DNA of 32,367 nt from a marine actinobacterium MedAcidi-G3 (GTDB taxonomy: Bacteria; Actinomycetota; Acidimicrobiia; Acidimicrobiales; Poriferisodalaceae). The first letter of the stretch is position 1. Each line of letters opens with the position of its first letter. Shown piece after piece: positions 7,715-17,233 of the stretch. Where the stretch lies: positions 1 to 32,367 of the forward strand of contig JUEP01000004.1 of NCBI GenBank assembly GCA_000817105.1, in the 5' to 3' direction. A model generated the notes under the pieces. It worked only from the letters and a program-made list of their open reading frames with translations, was not told where the DNA came from and ran no database searches. The translations under genes were made by a program, and so were the position numbers.

Positions 7715-9286
7715 GTGAACCTGGGCATGTTGCTTTTTATGCCAGCCTCAATAGCTGGCGACCAAATAATTTTAATTGATACGTCAACTGAGAACGAAGG
7801 AGGAGCAGCGCGTGAAGTCACGTATGGCGAACTCCTAGAGAATGTTGGTAAGACAGCAGGACTGTTAACGACGTTGGGGGTGGAACCCGGCGACCGCGTG
7901 GGAGTATTCGCCACCAATAGCGTTGAGTGTGTTGAAGCAATTTTTGGTGCCGCATTTGTCGGAGCCACTGTCGTACCTATGAACTTTCGTGCAGGGGCTG
8001 AAGAAGCCGCTCACCTTATGTCTGACAGCGGAGTGAAAGTGCTCTTCAGCGAGACGCGCTATCAAGATCTGGTGGATGCGAATCGGCCTGAGAGTGTCGA
8101 ACATGTCTTTATGCTTAACGAAGAAGACTCCTACGCTGCAGCTCGAGATGAAGCATTTGAGTTACCGGTGCCGGAAGATGTTGATCCGGATGGACTGTGT
8201 GCCCTTCTGTACACAAGTGGAACAACGTCTTTACCCAAAGGCGTCAAGTTAACTAACGGTGCCCTCACTGGTTACGTTATGGGAACTAATGATGCCGCGA
8301 CAGGTGAAGATATGGGCAGAATGGCACTTGCGGCGCCGCTGTACCACATCGCTGGTGTCACATCGATGTTGAACGCTCTTTACAGCGGACGCGTAGTCGT
8401 TTTGCTACCCCAGTTTGAAGCTTCATCCTGGATTGACACTGTTCAAAAACACTCGGTGACTCATGCATTCCTTGTGCCAACGATGCTTGGCCGGGTAATG
8501 GAGGCCGGTAACTTCTCTCCGGATGCGTTTACTGGAATGGAAGCGATAACTTATGGTGCTGCGCCAATGCCCCCTTCGGTCATTCGAAGGGCTATAGGGG
8601 AATTCCCGCCCAACGTTTCCTTCGCCGGTGCATATGGGCAAACTGAAACCACTTCGACGGTCGCAGTCCTAGATCCAGACGATCACCGGGTAGAAGGAAC
8701 AGAAGAAGAACAGGCCTTAAAACTAAAGCGCCTTTCCTCGGTCGGGCAGGTTCTCGATGATGTCGAAGTCAGAGTTGTTGACGAAGCAGGCAACCCAGTT
8801 GAGGCCGGAATCTTGGGAGAAGTTCAACTACGAACCTTCCGGGCGATGGACGGGTATTGGGGCAATGAGGAGAAGACTCGCGTCACAGTCGATGATGAAG
8901 GATGGGTTCATACCGGGGATCTCGGTTATCTCGATGAAGAGGACTACTTGTTCCTCGGTGGCCGAACCGGTGACATGATCATTCGAGGAGGCGAGAATGT
9001 CTCTCCCGATGAAGTTGAAGCAGTGCTGTATGAAAATAGTGCCGTTCTGGAATGTGCAGTAGTGGGGGTTGCTTCGGAAGAGTGGGGTGAGCGTGTTGTG
9101 GCAGCAGCTGTGATCCGTGAAGGAAGCGGTGTAACTCCCGATGACCTTGTCGCTTTCGCAAAAGAGAAACTGGCGCCGTTCAAGAGACCCGAAGCAGTTC
9201 ATTTAATGGAAGAGTTACCGCGCACTTCTACGGGAAAGCTTCTTAGAAGAGACCTGATTCCGCTCCTTGAAGAACTAGGTATCTGA
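7715..9286 (+). CDS. AMP-dependent acyl-CoA synthetase/ligase (ANL superfamily)
   Basis: 523 aa from a GTG at 7715, chosen because AGGGGG lies 6-7 nt before it; an in-frame GTG at 7658 would add 19 unconvincing residues. ANL motifs in order: phosphate-binding loop YTSGTTSLPKGVKLT, GAYGQTETTS (adenylate-binding), GDLGYLDEEDYLFLGGRTGDMI (A8 hinge with the Asp/Arg), GGENVSPDEVE, and the C-terminal lysine motif PRTSTGKLLRRDL. It activates a carboxylic acid to its acyl-CoA via an acyl-AMP. The size and motifs fit medium-chain/aromatic acid ligases. The only CoA ligase in the window, it may feed the surrounding CoA-transferases, crotonases and dehydrogenases. The next gene begins 5 nt after its stop. 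Confidence 0.93.
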   Translation: MNLGMLLFMPASIAGDQIILIDTSTENEGGAAREVTYGELLENVGKTAGLLTTLGVEPGDRVGVFATNSVECVEAIFGAAFVGATVVPMNFRAGAEEAAHLMSDSGVKVLFSETRYQDLVDANRPESVEHVFMLNEEDSYAAARDEAFELPVPEDVDPDGLCALLYTSGTTSLPKGVKLTNGALTGYVMGTNDAATGEDMGRMALAAPLYHIAGVTSMLNALYSGRVVVLLPQFEASSWIDTVQKHSVTHAFLVPTMLGRVMEAGNFSPDAFTGMEAITYGAAPMPPSVIRRAIGEFPPNVSFAGAYGQTETTSTVAVLDPDDHRVEGTEEEQALKLKRLSSVGQVLDDVEVRVVDEAGNPVEAGILGEVQLRTFRAMDGYWGNEEKTRVTVDDEGWVHTGDLGYLDEEDYLFLGGRTGDMIIRGGENVSPDEVEAVLYENSAVLECAVVGVASEEWGERVVAAAVIREGSGVTPDDLVAFAKEKLAPFKRPEAVHLMEELPRTSTGKLLRRDLIPLLEELGI

Positions 9287-9291
9287 AACTA

Positions 9292-10596
9292 ATGACCTCG
9301 CTCCTCGTAAGAGGAAAGGTCCATACCTTTGATGCAAGTCGACCCGTTGCGACAAATTTGTTACTACGCGATGGAGTGGTTCAAGAAGTTGGCTCTGATG
9401 CTGAGCACGCGGACAGAATCATCGAACTTGAGCCAGACGAAATTGTTCAACCTGGGTGGCGAGATGACCACCTGCATCTTCTCGCAACATTGGCCACTCA
9501 TTCCTCAGTTGACGTGTCAGGTACCGCTTCGCTCGCAGATTTGCTAGATCTGCTTAGGTCTAGTTCAGCTGGAGCAAACGGCTGGATGCGTGCATGGGGA
9601 TATGAGCCGAGCTTTCTGCAAGAGAAGCGTCACCCGACGAAATTAGAGTTAGACCAGGTGACGCAAGGGGTACCCGCTGTGCTTCATGACCGGACAGGTC
9701 ACGTTGCTGTCGTTAATAGTGCTGCTGCTGATTTGTTAGAGCTTGACGACTATGCGGATGGAATTTTGGTGGAACGACAAGACTTGTTGAGTCGCGTCCC
9801 TAAGCTCGATTTAGCAGATCTTAAAGAAACTGCCAGCGATCTTTTCCGAGACTGGAAACGAATGGGCTTGGTTGCGGTAACTGATGCAACCCACACTAAC
9901 GATCGATCCTCCTTAGACGTTTTGGCTGAGATAGCTCAGGAATGCAATGGCCCTCGTATCACTGCGATGGTCGGCGCAGATCGTTTGGATGGAATGCATT
10001 TCGGTGAAATGTACAAAGGCATTCAGATAGGTCACGCCAAAGTAATGCCAGATCTAGACGGTGAAGAAGATTTCGGCAAACTTGTCAACCAAGCTCATGC
10101 CAAGGGCTTTCCTGTCGCTGTGCATGTGATGGATATCGACATGCTCGACGAAACATTGCAGGCTCTGGAAGTCTCGCCACCACCATCGTTGACTTTGGAC
10201 CGGGTCGAGCATTGTTCACTCGCAATGCCCGAACAGCTTGATCGGCTAGCTCGCCTTGACGCCGCCGTATGCACTCAGCCATCGTTCCTCACCAGACGAC
10301 TAGAAAAGTATCTTGAAGATCTATCGCCAGTTGAACAATCTTGGTTATGGCCGTTGTCGTCGCTGGTGGAGCGAAGTATCAAAGTGACTCTATCTTCAGA
10401 CTCACCTGTCGTTCCGATAGACCCCGAGGAATGGATTCGCGTTGCGACAGCGAGGCCTATCCAAAGTCAAGAAGCGATTTCAGATTTCGAAGCGCGAGCC
10501 ATGACGATCGTGTCACCGTTAGTGCCGGGCATCGTTGCTCGCTCCCTAATCCGAGCAACATCCTCGGGTTACAAAACCCTTGATGATCTCAACTGA
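9292..10596 (+). CDS. compact amidohydrolase family 3 (YtcJ-like) protein
   Basis: 434 aa. Starts MTSLLVRGKVHTFDASRPVATNLLLRDG, the beta-sandwich N-terminus of amidohydrolases, with the metal-binding HxH in WRDDHLHLLA (about residues 57-65; one Asp precedes where YtcJ relatives usually have 'PGFxDxHxH'). Later elements are LDRVEHCSLAMPE and the SSDSPVV motif carrying the metal Asp. YtcJ-like/N-substituted formamide deformylase relatives are usually ~520-560 aa; this protein ends soon after the barrel without the usual 'G.I..GK.ADL.VL' C-terminal sandwich strands. Begins 5 nt after the acyl-CoA synthetase stop and precedes the CaiB gene by 33 nt, so all belong to one likely operon. Substrate unknown. 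Confidence 0.87.
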   Translation: MTSLLVRGKVHTFDASRPVATNLLLRDGVVQEVGSDAEHADRIIELEPDEIVQPGWRDDHLHLLATLATHSSVDVSGTASLADLLDLLRSSSAGANGWMRAWGYEPSFLQEKRHPTKLELDQVTQGVPAVLHDRTGHVAVVNSAAADLLELDDYADGILVERQDLLSRVPKLDLADLKETASDLFRDWKRMGLVAVTDATHTNDRSSLDVLAEIAQECNGPRITAMVGADRLDGMHFGEMYKGIQIGHAKVMPDLDGEEDFGKLVNQAHAKGFPVAVHVMDIDMLDETLQALEVSPPPSLTLDRVEHCSLAMPEQLDRLARLDAAVCTQPSFLTRRLEKYLEDLSPVEQSWLWPLSSLVERSIKVTLSSDSPVVPIDPEEWIRVATARPIQSQEAISDFEARAMTIVSPLVPGIVARSLIRATSSGYKTLDDLN

Positions 10597-10629
10597 CTAC
10601 GATCCCGCACTAGGGAGGAGAGTGACTAA

Positions 10630-11826
10630 ATGCCTGGGCCTATGCAAGGAGTGCGTGTCGTAGAATTAGGACTTTGGGTAGCCGGACCCGCATGTGGCGG
10701 AATTCTTGCTGATTGGGGCGCCGATGTCATCAAAATTGAGCCCCACGCTGGCGATCCCTTTAGGGGACTCGAATGGTTGTTTCCCGGAGATAGTAATCCA
10801 CCCTTCGATTTAGATAACAGAGGTAAACGAAGCGTTGCTATAGATCTACGAACCTCAGCGGGGATAGAAGCAATGCACCTTCTTCTAGAAAAAGCAGACG
10901 TCTTTGTTAGCAATTACCGACCAGCTGGTCTTCAGCGTCTGGGCTTGGATCACGAGACTCTCTGCCGCCGCTACCCCAAGCTTGTCTACGCAAGTGTTAC
11001 AGGCATGTCGCTTCGGGGAGATGAGGCCAACAGACAGGCGTACGACATTGGAGCTTTTTGGTCTCGCTCAGGCATTGCCCATGCGCTGAGCTCGGGTCAA
11101 GATACGCCCCCCGTTCAGCGAGGAGGAATGGGGGACCATATGACTGGCTTGGGAGCTGTAGCTGGTATATCCGCAGCCCTGTTCCACCGTGAAAAAACAG
11201 GAGAGGGTCAGCTGGTTGAGACTTCTCTGATGCGAATTGGAACATACATGTTGGGATGGGATCACAACGTGACCGCTGCCACAGGCGAAGACGTTGTCGT
11301 CAGAGGTCGCGACGAACAACCCAACCCGCTAATCAATTGCTACAAATGTTCCGATGGTCGGTGGCTATGGATGCTGGGCCTCGAAGGAGATCGACACTGG
11401 CCACAGGTTGTCGAGGCTCTAGGAGCTCCAGAGTGGTTAGATGAACAACGTTTCGCAGGAATCGAGGCCCGAATGGAAAATTCGGCAGCTCTTACCGCTG
11501 AGATGGACGCAATTCTTCTTACGAAACAACGTGATGAATGGGGACAAATCTTCGACGAAATAGGCGTTTGGTGGGCCCCAGTTCAGTCCAGCATTGAATT
11601 GTTGACGGATCCGCAAAGCAGAGCCGCTGGTTGCTGGGTTGAGGTTAAGACAGAGAATGAGGAGACCATAGAAATGGTCGCGTCACCGATTGATTTCTCA
11701 GTTACAGAATGGGAAATCGCGAATGGAGCCCCCTCGTTGGGTCAAGATACAGAGCTCGTCTTAAACGAATTAGGCGTTAATTGGGAACGAATTATGGAAA
11801 TGAAGCAGTCGGGGGTTATCCCGTGA
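10630..11826 (+). CDS. CaiB/BaiF family (class III) CoA-transferase
   Basis: 398 aa, normal length and domain order. Begins MPGPMQGVRVVELGLWVAGP; strong Shine-Dalgarno AGGGAGGAG about 9 nt before the ATG. Motifs: GGILADWGADVIKIE, LDNRGKRSVAIDL, NYRPAGLQRLGLD, and the catalytic Asp169 in GGMGDHMTGLGAVAGISAALFHREKTGEGQ region. The C-terminal small domain has a CSDGRWLWMLGLEGD stretch. Its TGA overlaps the GTG of the following double CaiB gene (GTGA), so both are made from one message and may interact; class III transferases are interlocked dimers. Together with the ligase at 7715 it may provide activation and recycling of CoA for the same acid. Confidence 0.93.
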   Translation: MPGPMQGVRVVELGLWVAGPACGGILADWGADVIKIEPHAGDPFRGLEWLFPGDSNPPFDLDNRGKRSVAIDLRTSAGIEAMHLLLEKADVFVSNYRPAGLQRLGLDHETLCRRYPKLVYASVTGMSLRGDEANRQAYDIGAFWSRSGIAHALSSGQDTPPVQRGGMGDHMTGLGAVAGISAALFHREKTGEGQLVETSLMRIGTYMLGWDHNVTAATGEDVVVRGRDEQPNPLINCYKCSDGRWLWMLGLEGDRHWPQVVEALGAPEWLDEQRFAGIEARMENSAALTAEMDAILLTKQRDEWGQIFDEIGVWWAPVQSSIELLTDPQSRAAGCWVEVKTENEETIEMVASPIDFSVTEWEIANGAPSLGQDTELVLNELGVNWERIMEMKQSGVIP

Positions 11827-14102
11827 CGACTACAGCGCTCGGCACTCTTCTAGTGATGGAAATCGGCGATTCGGTAGCAGGTGCATACGCCGGCAAACTA
11901 TTCGCTGACTATGGCAGCGAAGTTCATGTAATCAGGGACGATGACGCCTCGGTAGCTAACGCATTCTTTGATGCTTCAAAACATGTGGTTGATGTCGACG
12001 CAGCCGAGACAGCAGATGTGGTCATCCAGTCTTCTAGTAACGATCCGTTGACGTCACCATTTCAGCCTTGCAACCCTCAACAAGTAGTGCTGAGGATTTC
12101 ACCCTTCGCTTCCCATGGCCCTTATTCAAGTTGGAGATCAACTGACTTGGTCGATGCAGCAATTGCCGGACATCTGAGGCTGACAGGTAGCCCAGGGAGG
12201 GAACCATTGAATGGAGTTCCTGATTTAGTCCACATGGCTGCTGGCGTGACGGGATTTATCGGAGCGCTTGGCGCCCTTATGACCCGGGCTCGAACCGGCC
12301 AAGGCCAAGTAGTTGAAACCTCGCACCAAGAAGTTATCGCAGCCTTGCACCAGTTCAGCCTTCTCCGCTATACGCACAATGGTGCAATCTTGAATCGCAT
12401 GGGAAACCGATATAGCGGGCCGGGTACTCCCATCGGGGCTTATGAATGCGCTGATGGCTGGATTGGATTAGCTGTCAGTCAAAGTGACCAGATGGAGCGT
12501 TTACTAGAAGTAACGGGTTTGACTGCTCTTCTGGAACGCGACGACGTTGAAACCATCTATGACGTCATGACAGACCAAAACCTACTTGATGCGGAGTTAG
12601 TTCCTTTTCTGAAAACTCAGCAACGAGATGAGTTAGTAGAACTATTCCAAGCTTTGCGGCTGCCCGTTGCACCAATATCATCAGTGGAGGACCTGCTTGA
12701 CGATCCTCATCTTCGAGACCGAGAGTTCTGGCACCTAGATAGTGGCGGAGTTTGTCTTCCTGGTCCCCCGTTTCGTATGAGTCGCCATGAGTGGCAAATC
12801 GGAGCGAAGACGAGAGACGGAAAGTTGACATCCAGCAGCGAGACATTAGATCAGCTCGATGATGGCCCGTTAACAGGCTTTCGAATGTTGGACATGACTC
12901 GCGTATGGGCAGGCCCCTTAGCCGCCCGGATTCTGGCTGACCTAGGAGCTGAAGTTCTGATGACTGAAGTTCCATGGACTCGAACACCGGTTGAAGTTCC
13001 GCAGAGTTATGTGGACTCGACGCACTTCTTTCCAGATGATGAAGCGGGGGAACGACCTTGGAATAGAACCGGCTTTCACAACAAGTACGCCAACAATAAA
13101 CTTTCAACAGTTGTCGAGCTTGACAAGAAAGAAGGCCGAGACCTTTTTTTGCGGATGCTTCCGAAGATAGATGTTGTAATCGAAAACTTCGCCCCGAGAG
13201 TTATGCCCAACTTCGGTTTGGACGAAACTGTTCTCAAGAAACACAACCCGGACTTAACCTATGTCACGATGCCTGGATACGGCAGATCAGGGCCCAATAA
13301 AGACTGGGTTGCGTATGGACCAACAATTGATGGTCATGCCGGTCACACTTGGCTAACCGGCTATCTCGATGAAATTCCCTGGAAATGCGGGATTGCCTGG
13401 CCCGACCCAACTGCGGGGCTCCATGCCGCGGCGGCGACCTTAGTAGCCCTGCTCGATCGTCAGTGTTGTGGCTTGACAGGACAAACGATTGAGGTCGCCC
13501 AGGCGGAAACAGCGATAAATATGATTGGCCAGCATATTGTCGCCAGCCAGACCGGTGTGACTTCGCGGAGGTGGGGAAACCGGCGACCAGGTCGAGCTCC
13601 TCAAGGGGTATACCCCTGCGTCGGTCGTGACCGATGGATTGCTATAGCTGTCATCGATGACGCATCCTGGAATGGTCTGTGCGAGGTAACTGGCATGGCT
13701 GACTTAAGACATCTCGAAATTGACGAGAGATGGCGTCGGCATGACGAAATTGATCAGCGACTTTCATCTTTCACCGCAAAATGCGATGACCGCATGCTGA
13801 TGAAAGATCTGCAAGAAGCCGGCGTTCCTGCGGGTGCGGTACTCGATGCTGCGGATGTAGTCGATGACCCTCAATTAGCGAGTGTTGGGTTCTTTGTTCC
13901 GCTAACACACGCTGAGGCAGGTACACACGTTTGGCCGAGATTCGCGGCTCGCCTCTCTTTGACTCCTCCCACGATGCGTCGTCCTGCTGCAACCATGGGC
14001 GAACATAATGAGTACGCAGCGCTGGACTTGGCGGAGATCAGCCAATCGGAATACATGACTTTGTTAAATGCTGGCGTGATGCGGACGATGCCACCGGAGT
14101 AG
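11823..14102 (+). CDS. tandem CaiB/BaiF CoA-transferase fusion (two complete domains)
   Basis: 759 aa from the GTG at 11823, which overlaps the upstream TGA by 4 nt. Two class III CoA-transferase units are fused. Unit 1 (about residues 1-340) starts TTALGTLLVMEIGDSVAGAYAGKLFADYG and has a divergent, shortened CoA-binding region, but keeps Asp134 in GVPDLVHMAAG. Unit 2 (about residues 350-759) is canonical: MLDMTRVWAGPLAARILADLGAEV, FHNKYANNKLSTVVELD, ENFAPRVMPNFGLD, and Asp528 in AWPDPTAGLHAA. Normal family members are ~400 aa and work as intertwined homodimers, so the fusion is likely a covalent pseudo-heterodimer. It ends 9 nt before the stop of the convergent esterase gene. Substrate unknown. 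Confidence 0.9.
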   Translation: MTTTALGTLLVMEIGDSVAGAYAGKLFADYGSEVHVIRDDDASVANAFFDASKHVVDVDAAETADVVIQSSSNDPLTSPFQPCNPQQVVLRISPFASHGPYSSWRSTDLVDAAIAGHLRLTGSPGREPLNGVPDLVHMAAGVTGFIGALGALMTRARTGQGQVVETSHQEVIAALHQFSLLRYTHNGAILNRMGNRYSGPGTPIGAYECADGWIGLAVSQSDQMERLLEVTGLTALLERDDVETIYDVMTDQNLLDAELVPFLKTQQRDELVELFQALRLPVAPISSVEDLLDDPHLRDREFWHLDSGGVCLPGPPFRMSRHEWQIGAKTRDGKLTSSSETLDQLDDGPLTGFRMLDMTRVWAGPLAARILADLGAEVLMTEVPWTRTPVEVPQSYVDSTHFFPDDEAGERPWNRTGFHNKYANNKLSTVVELDKKEGRDLFLRMLPKIDVVIENFAPRVMPNFGLDETVLKKHNPDLTYVTMPGYGRSGPNKDWVAYGPTIDGHAGHTWLTGYLDEIPWKCGIAWPDPTAGLHAAAATLVALLDRQCCGLTGQTIEVAQAETAINMIGQHIVASQTGVTSRRWGNRRPGRAPQGVYPCVGRDRWIAIAVIDDASWNGLCEVTGMADLRHLEIDERWRRHDEIDQRLSSFTAKCDDRMLMKDLQEAGVPAGAVLDAADVVDDPQLASVGFFVPLTHAEAGTHVWPRFAARLSLTPPTMRRPAATMGEHNEYAALDLAEISQSEYMTLLNAGVMRTMPPE

Positions 14103-14111
14103 ATAGTCGAT

Positions 14112-15008
14112 TTAGTGATTTTCTCTGTTGATGTTCTTCCAGATGAACTGACTAATTTCGTCAATGGCTAATTTTGCTTCTTCGAATAGACCTACGCACG
14201 CGTGCCAAACATGGAACATTTCGGGCCACACTCTTAATTCAGCTTGGACACCAGCTTGTGTGGCTTTTTGGTAAAACCGTTGGCTATCAGACAAAAGAAT
14301 TTCTTCATCCCCGACTTGGATAAGGATTGGGGGGAGCCCACTCAAAGTGGCCTCGAGCGGTGAAGCTAGAGGGTCTTTGATCTGAGCTTCCGACACGAAT
14401 AGTTCGCGAGTTCGAGGCATTGATTTGGCGGAGATTGATGAATCTGTTTCGTCGTTAGTAACCATCGTTTCACCGCTTAGGGACATATCTAACCAAGGTG
14501 AGATCAGTACACCGGCGGCGGGCATTGGAAGTTGTTTATTTCTAAGTTCGATCAAACAAGCTGCTGTTAGCCCGCCCCCCGCGGAGTCGCCTGCCAGAGC
14601 GATGTTATGGGGTTCGTAGCCTTGGGTCAGAGCCCATTGGTAGCTGGTTACGGCATCTTCAACAGCAGCGGGATGAGGATGCTCGGGTGCAAGTCGATAC
14701 TCAACCGACAAGACTCGGCATCGAGTCTGAAGAGCAAGGTTCCCGGTCAAATTTCGGTGACTTGCTATGGAACCGCCTATGTAGCCTCCGCCATGAAAAT
14801 AAATGATCAGACTCTCCGCATCATCGGTCTTTTGTAGTTCGGCTGGGACTCCTCCTGCGTCGACCATGGTCCCAGACACTTCGTTAGGAAGGCCGCGAGC
14901 GGTCATTTCCATATTCGCTCGGAACTTTTCAAGATTAATAGGGCGATCGCTTGACACTCGTCGGGAGGCGATGATGTCTCTGATTCGATGATATTCAGGG
15001 CTTGCCAA
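14112..15008 (-). CDS. alpha/beta hydrolase, hormone-sensitive-lipase (HSL/GDXG) family esterase
   Basis: 298 aa. HSL-family signature: oxyanion HGGGYIGGS (72-80), nucleophile elbow GDSAGGG with Ser142, acid region VGDEEILL (Asp234) and histidine in EMFHVWH (His266). Preceded by an ~60-residue N-terminal cap beginning MASPEYHRIRDII. It should hydrolyse short-acyl or aryl esters in the cytoplasm; no signal peptide is visible. Convergent with the CaiB fusion and divergent from the SDR at 15092, with about 80 nt between the two starts, which probably carries both promoters. Substrate unknown. Confidence 0.92.
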   Translation of the reverse strand: MASPEYHRIRDIIASRRVSSDRPINLEKFRANMEMTARGLPNEVSGTMVDAGGVPAELQKTDDAESLIIYFHGGGYIGGSIASHRNLTGNLALQTRCRVLSVEYRLAPEHPHPAAVEDAVTSYQWALTQGYEPHNIALAGDSAGGGLTAACLIELRNKQLPMPAAGVLISPWLDMSLSGETMVTNDETDSSISAKSMPRTRELFVSEAQIKDPLASPLEATLSGLPPILIQVGDEEILLSDSQRFYQKATQAGVQAELRVWPEMFHVWHACVGLFEEAKLAIDEISQFIWKNINRENH

Positions 15009-15091
15009 AGTTTGCTCCAGTTTTCAGTTCTCGCGCACGTAAGACCTTACTGCTACTAAATTCGCGCCGTCTGGACTTCGAGGGAGAGTAA

Positions 15092-15886
15092 ATGCTTTTA
15101 AATGACAAAGTAGCCATTGTGACCGGAGGTGGATCGGGCATAGGTGAAGCGACTTCTATTCGATTCTCTAGGGAAGGAGCTGCAGTAATTGTTGCTGATA
15201 TGCGATTCAGGAAAGCTGAGGCCGTCGCAAATCAAATTAATGATGAAGGTGGACACGCCACGGCAATAGAAGTTGACGTTTCTATAGCGGAATCGGTTGA
15301 GGCTTTGGTCGACAAAACCCTTTCTCAATACGGTCGATTAGATGTCATGTTTAATAACGCCGGAACCCTGCGTCCGGGCAGTGTTGTTGATTTGGAGGTC
15401 GATGATTGGGACCTGGTCATGGGTGTCAACGTCCGTTCGGTTTTCCTGGGAGGAAAATTCGCCATTCCAGCAATGTTGAGTTCGGGAGGCGGTTCGATTA
15501 TCAACACGGCTTCAATTTCGGGACTTCACGGCGATGGGGGAGCGGTTGCATACGCAGCCAGTAAAGCCGCAGTCATCAACTTGACGAGGGCAATGAGCAC
15601 AGACCACGCCAGAGATGGCATTCGGGTAAACGCTATATGTCCAGGCACTATTGAAACACCGCCAGTCATGCGAATGATGGAGGATTCGACGGCATTGGAA
15701 GTTAATTTGCGGGCTCATGCCATAGGTCGATTGGGTCGACCCGATGAAATAGCGAGTGCTGCTGCGTGGCTTGCCAGTGATGAGTCCTCGTTTGTAAGCG
15801 GAGAGGCAATCGTGGTTGACGGAGGGTTGAGGGCTCAGTCGCCTTTAGGCCGGCTAGCTGATCCGCGTCCAGAGCATTTGAGGTGA
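15092..15886 (+). CDS. classical short-chain dehydrogenase/reductase
   Basis: 264 aa. ATG preceded by GAGGGAGAG about 5 nt upstream. Classical SDR motifs: TGGGSGIG cofactor loop (11-18), an acidic VADMRF turn after beta-2 (Asp suggesting NAD(H) preference), NNAG (88-91), catalytic Ser141, Tyr154 and Lys158 (YAASK), and the C-terminal VDGG. It oxidises or reduces a hydroxy/keto substrate, for example a 3-hydroxyacyl-CoA or alicyclic alcohol. It is close in pattern to the SDR at 20434 (both have 'VDDWD...NxLVRSVFLG'-like segments and similar C-termini), suggesting related paralogues. Followed by an MFS gene after 64 nt. Confidence 0.93.
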   Translation: MLLNDKVAIVTGGGSGIGEATSIRFSREGAAVIVADMRFRKAEAVANQINDEGGHATAIEVDVSIAESVEALVDKTLSQYGRLDVMFNNAGTLRPGSVVDLEVDDWDLVMGVNVRSVFLGGKFAIPAMLSSGGGSIINTASISGLHGDGGAVAYAASKAAVINLTRAMSTDHARDGIRVNAICPGTIETPPVMRMMEDSTALEVNLRAHAIGRLGRPDEIASAAAWLASDESSFVSGEAIVVDGGLRAQSPLGRLADPRPEHLR

Positions 15887-15950
15887 CCAGAATTAAAGAA
15901 AGGTCGCTTTAGATGGGGCGCCGCCACTCGGAATAGATAAGAATCCAGAA

Positions 15951-17204
15951 GTGAACGATACGTCTGATGGCGATTTATCTTCTTCGAGCGGCGATGAAGA
16001 ACCAAGGAACGCTTTATCTGTTCCGGACTACAGGCGCCTGTGGATTAACAACCTCGTTTATATGTTCGTGAGTAATGCCCAGCGTTTTGCTGTGGGGTGG
16101 CTGGTTCTGGACGGGCTTGGAGGCGATGAGACGCGTCAGGGTCTGGCGGTGTTCATGCTCGGTATCCCCGTGGCGTTTATCGTTATGCAGGCAGGAGCGC
16201 TCGCAGACCGAATTGATGGACGTGCTTTACTTTTCCGAAGTCAATTAGGTCTGTTAGCGGTGGTGGCGGTCACGCTTGTGTTGTTGGGAATGGGCAGACT
16301 TACCTACGGATGGGTGCTCATCCTGTCGGTCTTCTCGGGAATCGCCCAAGCATTTGGCCAACCCGTTCGACAGGCCCTAATCCCGCTTCTAGTGCCTGAC
16401 CGTTTACTTATGAATGCGGTTGCTTTGAATGCTTTAGCAATGACTACCAGCATGATTCTCTCTGCCCCGCTGATAAAAATTACCGGTGATCTCTTCGGCT
16501 TTGAAGGCGTTTACGGTTTACAGGTATTGATGCTCGTAGCTGCTCTTGGAGTCTTACGACGACTACAAACACCGAAGGTAGATAAGTCGAAAAAACGCAG
16601 GCTCCTTCAAGAAGCTGGGGCAGCGGTGCGTCATGTCTCGGGTGATATCCGGTTGAGGGTTCTGTTTCTGTTGCTCGCAGTGGCCGCGGTAAGTGTTAAC
16701 GCTGCAGTAATGGTGACTATGCAGGCCAAAGTCAAAGAAGAGTTACTGCGTGACAGTGGGGATATGGCTTATCTCTTAGGGGTCATGGCCGTGGGCATAT
16801 CGATTACCTCTGTCATCGTTATGCGCAAAGGCGACATGAAGCGAAAAGGGGGAAAGTTCCAGCGAGCGATGATGTGTGGATCAACTTTGGTCCTGTGTAT
16901 GGGGCAGACAACATCGTTTGTGCTTCTACTAGTTCTTTTCTTTTTAATGGGTTTGGCCGGGGGATTTTTCATCACCATGAATCAGGGACTTATCCAATCG
17001 ACTACCCCCAAGGAAATTATGGGACGAGTTATGGGTCTTTATTTGTTGGTCCAGTTTGGTCTTATGCCCCTCGGAGCGCTTGGTCTCGGTTGGGCGGCCT
17101 CATTAATTGGTCCTGGGAATGTGGTGTCAATTTGTGGAGGGATTTCACTGTTGATTGTGAGCTGGACCCACTTAGGGTTTCCCGCTATCCGTAACCTGGA
17201 CTAG
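15951..17204 (+). CDS. major facilitator superfamily transporter (MFS_3/EntS-like)
   Basis: 417 aa, GTG start, with a hydrophilic acidic N-terminal tail (~25 residues) followed by about 10-12 hydrophobic helices in two halves separated by a basic loop (about residues 208-222, PKVDKSKKRRL). The loop after the second helix, GALADRIDGR, is the MFS motif A region. The segment NQGLIQSTTPKEIMGRVMGLY is typical of the MFS_3 (PF05977-type) exporters. An inner-membrane transporter, probably proton-driven; cargo unknown, possibly export of a catabolic intermediate or drug-like compound. Between an SDR and a DUF1015 gene on the same strand, with short gaps, so likely co-transcribed. Confidence 0.9.
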   Translation: MNDTSDGDLSSSSGDEEPRNALSVPDYRRLWINNLVYMFVSNAQRFAVGWLVLDGLGGDETRQGLAVFMLGIPVAFIVMQAGALADRIDGRALLFRSQLGLLAVVAVTLVLLGMGRLTYGWVLILSVFSGIAQAFGQPVRQALIPLLVPDRLLMNAVALNALAMTTSMILSAPLIKITGDLFGFEGVYGLQVLMLVAALGVLRRLQTPKVDKSKKRRLLQEAGAAVRHVSGDIRLRVLFLLLAVAAVSVNAAVMVTMQAKVKEELLRDSGDMAYLLGVMAVGISITSVIVMRKGDMKRKGGKFQRAMMCGSTLVLCMGQTTSFVLLLVLFFLMGLAGGFFITMNQGLIQSTTPKEIMGRVMGLYLLVQFGLMPLGALGLGWAASLIGPGNVVSICGGISLLIVSWTHLGFPAIRNLD

Positions 17205-17233
17205 TTTCGAGCTTCTGATAGGGGGTGAATGAT

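Noticed and set aside
12565..13107. A 180-aa open frame on the minus strand
   Set aside because: It lies wholly within the well-supported CaiB fusion and has no recognisable family features; an antisense shadow.
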